NCBI GenBank assembly: GCA_036501345.1
Contig: DASYAN010000374.1
Coordinates: forward strand, 1-18,219
Direction: 5' to 3'
DNA from: DASYAN01 sp036501345
Lineage (GTDB): Bacteria; Chloroflexota; Ktedonobacteria; Ktedonobacterales; Ktedonobacteraceae
DNA: 18,219 nt
This document shows positions 12,201-18,219 of the stretch, piece after piece. Position 1 is the stretch's first letter. Each line of letters starts with the position of its first letter. The notes under the pieces are model-generated. The model did not search any database. It worked only from the letters and a program-made list of their open reading frames with translations, and was not told the origin of the DNA. The position numbers were made by a program, and so were the translations under genes.

Positions 12201-15019
12201 ATCGGGAGCATTGGCAACGGCTCAAAGCCCATGCAGCAAAGATTGGATTGACACCTTCTGGCGTCTTGCTGACCGCGTTTGCGGAGATTATCACGTTATG
12301 GAGTAAGACAGCCCGCTTCAGCTTGAATCTGAGTACGTTCAACCGTTTACCTTTGCATCCCCAGGTGAACGAAATTGTCGGTGATTTTACCTCTCTACTA
12401 GTGCTTGCTGTCGATCACACGACTCCTAATACTTTTGCAAACCGTGCCAAGCGTGTCCAAGTGCAGCTATGGAATGACCTGGATCATTCTTATTATAGTG
12501 GAATACGAGTGCTAAGAGAGCTGGCTAAAACTCAGGGAGATGGTATCAAGGCGGTCATGCCAATTGTTTTCACCAGTCTGCTTATTCAGGATACGGCTAG
12601 TCCTTATCCACCACCTTGGGGAAAAACGCTCTACTGTGTAAGCCAAACGCCTCAGGTATGGTTGGATCATCAAGTGCTCGAAACAGGGGGGGAGCTGGTG
12701 CTTCACTGGCAGTCTGTTGATGCCATCTTCCCAACTGGTCTTATTGATGCCATGTTTGGTGCTTACTGTCAGTTACTCCAACGCCTTGCCACTGTAGAGG
12801 AGAGCTGGTCTGAACCAGTCCGAGATCTACTCCCAGAGCAGCAACGTGCCTTATTAGCTCGGGTAAACGCAACAGAAGCTCCCGTTTCGGACAAGTTGCT
12901 GCATACGCTCTTTCTCGATCAGGTTGCACAGCGCCCTGACCAATTGGCTGTGATCTCTCCGACTCGTTTGTTAACTTACAGGGAGATCAAGAGTGGAGCA
13001 TTCCAGCTGGCCCATCAACTGTGGCAATGGGATGTTCGTCCCAATCAGCTTGTCGGATTGGTGATGGAAAAGGGCTGGGAGCAAGTGGTTGCTGTTCTTG
13101 GTGTGCTTTTATCAGGGGCTGCGTATCTTCCGATCGATGCCAATCTACCCAGGGAGCGCTTACGATACCTTCTAGAAGATGGAGAAGTTGCAGTAGTGTT
13201 GACCCAGTCGTGGATCGATAGGATGGTGCAATGGCCCGAAGATTTGAAGCGGCTAAGTGTAGATAGCCTCGATCTGGATGAGGAGGGTATCTCTGAGCTA
13301 GATTCTGTACAAAGTCCTGATGATCTGGCATATGTGATCTATACTTCCGGCTCTACGGGGTTGCCCAAAGGGGTGATGATCGATCATCGAGGAGCAGTCA
13401 ATACTATTCTGGATATCAATCGGCGTTTCGGCGTTAGCAGCACTGATCGTGTGCTGGCACTATCTGCCTTAAACTTTGATCTATCGGTCTATGATATCTT
13501 TGGGATATTGGCAGCGGGCGGATCTATCGTTCTGCCGACTGAGCAAGCTGTACGTGATCCGGCCTCATGGCTGAGGATGATCGAGCAAGAACAGGTAACT
13601 ATCTGGAACACGGTTCCAGCTCTCTTGCAGTTGCTTGTCGAGTATGCGGAGGTCCATTCTTGCCCTCTGAGTCACTCCCATTTGCGTTTAGCGCTGCTGA
13701 GCGGGGATTGGATTCCTCTGGCTTTACCAGGGCGTCTAAAGAACCTATGCCCTGACGTCGAAGTGGTGAGCTTGGGTGGGGCCACCGAAGCATCCATCTG
13801 GTCTATTCTCTATCCGATCACTACCTTTGACCCTTCTTGGAAGAGCATTCCTTACGGGTGCCCAATGAGCAACCAGCAGTTCTTTATATTGGGTGAGGAC
13901 CTTGAGCCATGTCCTGTGTGGGTGCCTGGACAACTTTATATTGCTGGCATTGGGTTAGCTAAAGGATACTGGAAAGATGAAGAGAAGACACAGGCCAGTT
14001 TCTTCTCCCATCCACGGACAGGCATACGTCTCTACCGTACTGGTGATCTGGGACGATACCTGCCTGATGGGACGATCGAGTTTCTGGGACGCGAAGACTC
14101 CCAAGTCAAGGTGCAAGGCCATCGTATTGAGTTAGGTGAGATCGAGACAACCTTGGCTCGTTATCCATCTGTCCAGGAGGCTGTGGTTATGGCTCTTGGG
14201 GAAAGCCAGGGTGAGAAGCGCTTGGCTGCTTATGTGGTCCCCAAGTCGGAATATACTCTGACCACTAGTGATCTGCGCCATTATCTGGCAGAATATCTCC
14301 CCGGGTATATGGTGCCCACAAACTTCCAGCTGTTAGATGCATTGCCGCTGACGACCAACGGAAAAGTGGATCGAAAGGCCTTATCCGTACTGGCTCCATT
14401 TTCTAGCGCATCATCTTTGCTGGTACCTGAGCGCAATGTGGAAATCTCATCGGTGGTGGAGCATAAGCCTCAGTCTGCTTTGGTTACCCAGATCTCTGAT
14501 CTGGTAGCTGGGGTTCTCAAAGTTGAGCGGATTGATCCTGCGAGAAATTTACTGGAGTATGGAGCAACCTCCATGGCTATCTTGCGCATTGCAAATTTGC
14601 TGGAAAGTCAGTTCCGTGTACGTCTACAGTTGAGCCAGCTATTCCAACTTTCGACCATTTATGCTATTGCTGCATATTGTGCACAATATCTTCCAGCTGA
14701 TGAAGTCTTTGTTGGTGCACTTGAGCCAGTGAAAAAGAATGGGATAGGCCATATATCGACTTCTTTCAGCAATTCTCGGAATCCAGTAGCAGGTCAACAA
14801 TTTGAGGCGGTAGAGGACACGATACCCAAGGGGCACACGGTAAATCGGGTTTCTACCCTAGGCGATAAATCGCCGAATGATCTAACTGACCCACGCAATT
14901 CATACTCAGAGGGCGCACGGTTGCCATTGGTAGGAGCTCAATTCACTGTGTCACCTTCGGTGATTGTGCCTGTGGAAGATGTAACAGAAACAGATAATTG
15001 GGAAGAGGGAATACTATGA
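9287..15019 (+). CDS. hybrid PKS-NRPS: KS-(AT lost)-ACP-Cy-A(Cys)-PCP
   Basis: A 1910-residue megasynthase. KS at residues 7-430 has the intact triad Cys177 (DTACTSS), His311 (HGTGFQRGD, an atypical variant) and His351 (TNIGHLEA). KS-to-AT linker is 454-526. The AT is absent: residue 527 onward is a 12-residue repeat-coded segment, then a post-AT linker (GHEVGWSRLY, SLPPYSWQRERLW) at 561-592. ACP has Ser657 in ELGGHSLLAMQ. Cy at about 745-1170 has PTTDVQQAYWVGR, ExxxxDxxS at 883-891, and catalytic Thr1096 and Asp1127. A at about 1205-1700 has the pocket code DLYNLSLIWK, the classic cysteine code. PCP has Ser1762 in EYGATSMAI. The C-terminal tail 1803-1910 is largely repeat-derived and ends in acidic NWEEGIL, a likely docking motif. 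Role: extends the pyrrolyl starter by C2 using a malonyl supply in trans, then adds and cyclises cysteine. Its stop overlaps the next start (ATGA, 15016-15019). Confidence 0.95.
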   Translation: MQNVQQEPIAIIGMGCRFPQAHNPQEFWTLICEGKDAICEVPADRWDIKKMYDPDSTVPGKMVSRWGGFLDQVDQFDWRAFRMLPREVTAMDPQHRLLLEVAWEALEDAGLPLQEVAGSQTSVSIGIGWSDYLHLQVRNWSQLNEYTAMGNKNSSAANRISYMFDLKGPSISVDTACTSSLSALYLACQSLWMGDASLALVGGVNLILSPDSMIMVSKSGLLSQEGHCKTLDAHADGFVRGEGAGIVVLKPLSQVKKSDRVYALIGGMAINHNGHNEWIIASSQTAQEALLRDAYCKAGVNPSEVDYVELHGTGFQRGDVIETRALGAVLGMLPERTHPCLIGSVKTNIGHLEAASGIASVIKVALSLYHREIPPMLNLQTLNPEIPVDDLHLAVPQTSIPWPQEEKAASLIAGVTTLAFTGANAHAVLSSYPSSISDEIHVVNSEDDEEVYRLLPLSARSEQALYSLAEAYRDFLLDHATDTASSWRDICYSASVRRTHHRHRLAVAGRSPLEAAEALRLYLEEQGRDTQRAHGKSGGTFASTEDIPAHLETFKMLYISGHEVGWSRLYREEDCHCVSLPPYSWQRERLWPDWLDVEEISTPPEQHSASPRKVRHTSKIEVAGRSIEQVLTELWADVLGLEHVTASNSFFELGGHSLLAMQLLVHIRGVFQVDVTLRDLLEASTPSAFAELISQRSGRDTQRAHGKSGPSYMTGNELPCDLSPSVGAQLIASVDPELPPIEPDPERRYEPFPTTDVQQAYWVGRHAAFEIGNVGNHGYIEVEATDLDLDRVNQALQRLIERHDMLRAVLLPDGQQKVLEHVSSFEMKIVDLRGQSSQEQANRLEQIRRTLDHQLLPVEQWPAFELWISRLDEQLVRLHLSIESIFVDAWSMNTLIQEFIRLYYEPDLSLPVPDLSFRDYVLAEASLENSALSQRSREYWLERLPTLPPAPDLPLASAVDQPHFVHREARLDREHWQRLKAHAAKIGLTPSGVLLTAFAEIITLWSKTARFSLNLSTFNRLPLHPQVNEIVGDFTSLLVLAVDHTTPNTFANRAKRVQVQLWNDLDHSYYSGIRVLRELAKTQGDGIKAVMPIVFTSLLIQDTASPYPPPWGKTLYCVSQTPQVWLDHQVLETGGELVLHWQSVDAIFPTGLIDAMFGAYCQLLQRLATVEESWSEPVRDLLPEQQRALLARVNATEAPVSDKLLHTLFLDQVAQRPDQLAVISPTRLLTYREIKSGAFQLAHQLWQWDVRPNQLVGLVMEKGWEQVVAVLGVLLSGAAYLPIDANLPRERLRYLLEDGEVAVVLTQSWIDRMVQWPEDLKRLSVDSLDLDEEGISELDSVQSPDDLAYVIYTSGSTGLPKGVMIDHRGAVNTILDINRRFGVSSTDRVLALSALNFDLSVYDIFGILAAGGSIVLPTEQAVRDPASWLRMIEQEQVTIWNTVPALLQLLVEYAEVHSCPLSHSHLRLALLSGDWIPLALPGRLKNLCPDVEVVSLGGATEASIWSILYPITTFDPSWKSIPYGCPMSNQQFFILGEDLEPCPVWVPGQLYIAGIGLAKGYWKDEEKTQASFFSHPRTGIRLYRTGDLGRYLPDGTIEFLGREDSQVKVQGHRIELGEIETTLARYPSVQEAVVMALGESQGEKRLAAYVVPKSEYTLTTSDLRHYLAEYLPGYMVPTNFQLLDALPLTTNGKVDRKALSVLAPFSSASSLLVPERNVEISSVVEHKPQSALVTQISDLVAGVLKVERIDPARNLLEYGATSMAILRIANLLESQFRVRLQLSQLFQLSTIYAIAAYCAQYLPADEVFVGALEPVKKNGIGHISTSFSNSRNPVAGQQFEAVEDTIPKGHTVNRVSTLGDKSPNDLTDPRNSYSEGARLPLVGAQFTVSPSVIVPVEDVTETDNWEEGIL
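10865..10899 (+). repeat. interspersed repeat copy A, at the site of the missing AT domain
   Basis: A 35-nt unit that includes GATACCCAGAGGGCACATGG followed by TAAATCGGG. It is identical to copy B (11378-11412) at 34 of 35 positions; the single change is t10870 versus c11391-side position c11383. It encodes GRDTQRAHGKSG, residues 527-538. It lies between the KS-to-AT linker and the post-AT linker, exactly where a cis-AT module would carry its AT. Confidence 0.9.
11378..11485 (+). repeat. interspersed repeat copy B, in the ACP-Cy linker
   Basis: It begins with the same 35-nt unit as copy A in the same reading frame (residues 698-709). It continues with two perfect hairpins: GGCAAT/ATTGCC with 2-nt loop (11429-11434, 11437-11442) and GCGAT/ATCGC with 2-nt loop (11445-11449, 11452-11456). 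It ends in GGTAGGGGCCCAATTGATTG (11461-11480). It fills the linker between ACP and Cy domains. The tail matches the end of copy C at about 19 of 24 positions. Confidence 0.85.
14821..14955 (+). repeat. interspersed repeat copy C, in the C-terminal tail of the megasynthase
   Basis: It starts GATACCCAAGGGGCACACGG then TAAATCGGG, matching copies A and B at 26 of 29 positions but read in a different frame (TIPKGHTVNRV). It contains a perfect hairpin GGCGAT-aa-ATCGCC (14861-14874), the inverse of the second hairpin of copy B, and ends GGTAGGAGCTCAATTCACTG. It accounts for much of the region between PCP and the docking tail (residues about 1845-1889). Confidence 0.8.
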
Positions 15020-18000
15020 GTGCTGTAGAATTTTTGACTGAGCTTTCCAAGCAAGGTGTGAAGGTGTGGGCCGATGGCAACCAGCTTCGCTATCGGGCTC
15101 CTAAGGGTGTGATGACGGCTGCTTTACTTGCAAAACTGGCAGAGGGTAAAGCGGAACTCCTCGCATTTCTATCTCAACACCGGGAGAGCGATCTGGCTAT
15201 GGCTCTACCGCAAGTCGTACCTGCTCCTGACCAGCTCTATCAGCCTTTTCCCACCACAGATGTGCAACGAGCTTACTGGCTTGGTCGTAGCACCACCTTT
15301 GAATTGGGCAATGTAGCTAGTCATGGCTATATCGAAGTGGAAGCTGTTGATCTGGACCTAGGTCGTTCTCTGCTTATCTTGAGACAGTTAATCGAGCGGC
15401 ATCCTATGCTGCGTGCGGTCATGTTGCCTGATGGACAGCAGCAAATTCTTGAGCATGTTCCCCCGTTCCAGATCGAAATTATCGATTTGGAGGGGCTTGA
15501 TCAGCAAGAGGTGGATGAGCGACTGGAGCATATTCGTCAAGAGATGGATCATCAGATATTTCAGGCTGAACAGTGGCCAGTATTCGAAATTCGTGTCTCG
15601 CGTTTGGATCAGCGGCGTGTCAGGATACATGTCAGTATGGAAGCACTCTTTACTGACTCTTGGAGTGTCGGTGTCCTGCTTCGGGAATTCCTTCATTTGT
15701 ACCATGAACCAGAGGCATCTTTGCCTCCACTAGAACTCTCTTTCCGGGATTATGTTCTTGCCGAGGCACATCTGCAGGATGCGGAGTTATATCGACGTTC
15801 ACAAGACTATTGGTCTGAGCGTCTTCGAGAGCTTCCACCTGCTCCAGATCTGCCATTGGCTATTGATCCAGCATCATTGGAACAACCTCGTTTTGTGTCT
15901 CGCAAAGCCCGGCTAGAGGCGTCAGAGTGGCAACAGCTGAAGGATCGCGGCGCACAGGCTAGGCTTACACCCTCGGGAATCTTATTGGCTGCCTTTGCAG
16001 AAGTACTCACAACATGGAGCAAAAACCCACGCTTTTGCATCAATCTCACCATTTTTAATCTTTTGCCTTTGCATAAGCAGGTGAATAAAATTATGGGAGA
16101 TTTTACCTCGTTGCTCCTGCTTGCCGTCGACAACTCTCACCCTGATGCCTTTGAGAACCGCGCCCGGAACTTGCAAGAACAATTCTGGCGTGATTTTGAC
16201 CACTGTTATTATAACGGTGCTCGTGTCCTGCGAGATCTTGCACGTATGCAAGGAAGTACTGGGCAGGCAATCATGCCAGTCGTATTCACCAGTTTGTTGG
16301 GCCAGGAGATGGATACAACGTATCCTGCTCTCTGGCAAGAAACGATCTATTTCGTCACGCAAACTCCCCAAGTCTGGCTTGATCATCAGGTAGTAGAAGA
16401 GGCTGGGGACCTTGTGCTCTACTGGCAGGTTGTGGAGGCTCTTTTCCCTCCGGATCTCTTAGATGAGATGTTTGAGTCCTATGTCCGCTTCCTACGGAGA
16501 CTGGCTGCAGACAGTGAGGTTTGGCAAGGTAGTTCCTCTGAGCTAGTTCCCTGCTCACATCTGGCTCAGCGTGCCCTTATCAATGCAACTGAAGCTCCCA
16601 TATCAGACCGCTTACTGCAGAGTTTGTTCCTAGAGCAAGCAGCCAAAAGTCCCAATCAGCTAGCAGTAATTTCTGCTAGAGGAAGCCTAACCTATCAGGA
16701 GGTCCTGAACGGAGCCACACTTTTAGGTCAGCAGTTAAGACAACTGGGAGCTCGTCCAAACCATCTGGTCGCAGTAGTGATGGAGAAAGGATGGGAACAG
16801 GTCGTAGGAGTGCTCGGGGTATTACTATCTGGAGCAGCCTATCTGCCGATTGATCCCAAACTGCCTCAGGAGCGCTTGGCCTTCTTGTTAGAGCATGGAG
16901 AAGTTGAGCTTGTCATTACCCAGTCCTGGATCGAAAAAACCGTGCAATGGCCTGAACGGCTCAAACCAATCTGTGTAGATGCTTTGGATCTGACAAGGAC
17001 GGACGTGGAGCCCTTGGATATCAGGCAAGGACCGGATGATCTAGCTTATGTAATCTATACATCAGGCTCGACCGGGCTGCCAAAGGGTGTGATGATCGAT
17101 CACCGGGGTGCGGTGAATACGATCCTGGATATCAATCACCGTTTTGGTGTGACCAGTGAGGATCGCATACTAGCCCTCTCAGCCCTGAACTTTGATTTAT
17201 CGGTCTATGATATCTTTGGCGTATTAGCAGCTGGTGGCACAATAGTGATGCCTCCAGACGATGCTTTGCGCGATCCCGCAACTTGGTTGGATCTGTTGGT
17301 GCAAGAGCAGGTGACCTTGTGGAATACCGTTCCTGCACTCCTTGAGATGTTGGTAGAGTATACAGAAGCTCGTCCACAAGCCTTGAATCATTCCTGTTTA
17401 CGTCTGGCACTCTTAAGCGGAGATTGGATTCCCGTTTCGTTGCCTGATCGGTTCAGAAAGCTCATTCCCACAGTTGAAATCATCAGCCTGGGAGGTGCAA
17501 CAGAGGCATCGATCTGGTCTATCCTCTATCCAATCCATGCGGTTGACCCATCCTGGAAAAGCATTCCTTATGGGAAGCCAATGCATAACCAGTGCTTCTT
17601 CGTTTTGAATGAGATGCTGGGGCCGTGTCCAGTATGGGTTCCTGGTCATCTCTATATAGGTGGCATTGGTCTAGCCAAAGGCTATTGGCGTGATGAGGAG
17701 AAGACACAAACAAGCTTTCTACTGCATCCCCGTACAGGAGAACGGTTATACCGAACAGGTGATGTGGGACGATATTTGCCAGACGGCAATATCGAATTCC
17801 TGGGAAGAGAAGATTTTCAGGTGAAAGTGGGAGGCCACCGGATCGAGTTGGGAGAAATCGAAGCCACACTGCTCGAACATCCTCAGGTGAGCAAGGCTGT
17901 TGCTACGGTAATAGGAAAACGGTTTGAGAACAAGCAGCTCGTTGCCTACGTTGTTCCCGCTCAAAACAGTTCTCATCAGATGGATGGTACCGAAGATATT

Positions 18001-18219
18001 ATCAATTGGGAGATCCTCTTAAGTAAGAGCCAGGCATGCAGACAAGCATTATCAGAACCGGAAGTAAGCGATGCATTCATAGAAGTATGGCAAACTTTAG
18101 AAAAAATATCTTTGCACATAGTATGTAAAGCATTGAATGATTTTGGGGTCTTTGGTACTTCGTATGAACACTATTCGGTGGAGGAGTTGATCCAGCACTG
18201 TGCTATCCATCCTCGCTAT
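15016..18219 (+). CDS. NRPS: TubC docking-Cy-A(Cys) with inserted domain, partial (C-terminus beyond window)
   Basis: An ORF of at least 1068 codons from ATG 15016, open at the right edge. Residues 1-52 form a TubC_N (beta-hairpin) docking domain (FLTELSKQGVKVWADGNQLRY). Cy at about 73-500 has PTTDVQRAYWLGR, E209xxxxD214xxS217, and catalytic Thr425 and Asp456. A from about residue 533 has the A3 loop YTSGSTGLPKG (681-691) and pocket positions D727, L728, Y731, N770, L799, S801, L825, I833, W834, i.e. DLYNLSLIW plus an unseen Lys: cysteine. After A8 (GGHRIELGEIE) and LVAYVVP at 975-981, A9/A10 do not follow. Instead a new segment begins (WQTLEKISLHIVCKALNDFG, SVEELIQHCAIHPRY) that resembles the N-terminal part of methyltransferase domains embedded in A domains of siderophore-type NRPSs. 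It adds and cyclises a second cysteine, possibly methylated or epimerised. Confidence 0.93.
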   Translation, partial: MSAVEFLTELSKQGVKVWADGNQLRYRAPKGVMTAALLAKLAEGKAELLAFLSQHRESDLAMALPQVVPAPDQLYQPFPTTDVQRAYWLGRSTTFELGNVASHGYIEVEAVDLDLGRSLLILRQLIERHPMLRAVMLPDGQQQILEHVPPFQIEIIDLEGLDQQEVDERLEHIRQEMDHQIFQAEQWPVFEIRVSRLDQRRVRIHVSMEALFTDSWSVGVLLREFLHLYHEPEASLPPLELSFRDYVLAEAHLQDAELYRRSQDYWSERLRELPPAPDLPLAIDPASLEQPRFVSRKARLEASEWQQLKDRGAQARLTPSGILLAAFAEVLTTWSKNPRFCINLTIFNLLPLHKQVNKIMGDFTSLLLLAVDNSHPDAFENRARNLQEQFWRDFDHCYYNGARVLRDLARMQGSTGQAIMPVVFTSLLGQEMDTTYPALWQETIYFVTQTPQVWLDHQVVEEAGDLVLYWQVVEALFPPDLLDEMFESYVRFLRRLAADSEVWQGSSSELVPCSHLAQRALINATEAPISDRLLQSLFLEQAAKSPNQLAVISARGSLTYQEVLNGATLLGQQLRQLGARPNHLVAVVMEKGWEQVVGVLGVLLSGAAYLPIDPKLPQERLAFLLEHGEVELVITQSWIEKTVQWPERLKPICVDALDLTRTDVEPLDIRQGPDDLAYVIYTSGSTGLPKGVMIDHRGAVNTILDINHRFGVTSEDRILALSALNFDLSVYDIFGVLAAGGTIVMPPDDALRDPATWLDLLVQEQVTLWNTVPALLEMLVEYTEARPQALNHSCLRLALLSGDWIPVSLPDRFRKLIPTVEIISLGGATEASIWSILYPIHAVDPSWKSIPYGKPMHNQCFFVLNEMLGPCPVWVPGHLYIGGIGLAKGYWRDEEKTQTSFLLHPRTGERLYRTGDVGRYLPDGNIEFLGREDFQVKVGGHRIELGEIEATLLEHPQVSKAVATVIGKRFENKQLVAYVVPAQNSSHQMDGTEDIINWEILLSKSQACRQALSEPEVSDAFIEVWQTLEKISLHIVCKALNDFGVFGTSYEHYSVEELIQHCAIHPRY

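Overview
The window is a secondary-metabolite biosynthetic locus at roughly 50% GC. It carries a near-complete set of genes for making a halogenated pyrrole-2-carboxyl starter unit, as in the plt (pyoluteorin) pathway. That set leads directly into a hybrid PKS-NRPS line with two cysteine-specific heterocyclisation modules. The host is most likely a Gram-positive-like or Chloroflexota (Ktedonobacteria-like) bacterium. This is inferred from mid GC, the DUF983-type protein at the left edge, a TubC-type docking domain and the hairpin-rich interspersed repeats. No 16S or other decisive marker is present, so the host call is weak.

Left flank, minus strand (1-2000): the start of a DUF983-type zinc-ribbon membrane protein (off the left edge), a possible 38-residue ORF, a small dimeric alpha-beta-barrel-like protein of unknown function, and a LuxR-type response regulator whose receiver domain has lost its phosphorylation residues. 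A GU-containing hairpin at 672-703 looks like the terminator of this minus-strand unit. About 870 bp without a convincing gene separates it from the plus-strand cluster.

Cluster, plus strand (2736 to the right edge), in order: SAM methyltransferase; type II thioesterase; PltA-like flavin halogenase; an internally deleted cation:proton antiporter remnant; PltE-like prolyl-carrier dehydrogenase; PltF-like L-prolyl-AMP ligase (specificity code DLLYLALVCK); free-standing carrier protein; a 1910-residue KS-(AT lost)-ACP-Cy-A(Cys)-PCP megasynthase; and a second NRPS, TubC docking-Cy-A(Cys)-, which has an insertion after core motif A8 and runs off the window. Tight spacing and ATGA overlaps indicate co-transcription from at least the halogenase onward.

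Inferred chemistry: proline is activated and loaded on the free carrier protein, oxidised to pyrrole-2-carboxyl, chlorinated (or brominated), passed to the KS for one C2 extension with no beta-reduction, and then joined to two cysteines that are cyclised to thiazolines. The second cysteine is possibly methylated or epimerised. The expected scaffold is halopyrrolyl-beta-keto-bis(thiazoline), with an architecture like the pyochelin/yersiniabactin family but a halopyrrole cap in place of salicylate. I do not recognise a known product with this exact arrangement.

Most unusual features: (1) the first module looks like a cis-AT PKS from which the AT has been removed, and a copy of a short DNA repeat sits at the scar; (2) the same repeat recurs on the other side of the ACP and again in the C-terminal tail, in a different reading frame, so interspersed-repeat DNA forms the interdomain linkers; (3) both Cy domains carry Glu instead of the first Asp of the DxxxxDxxS motif.
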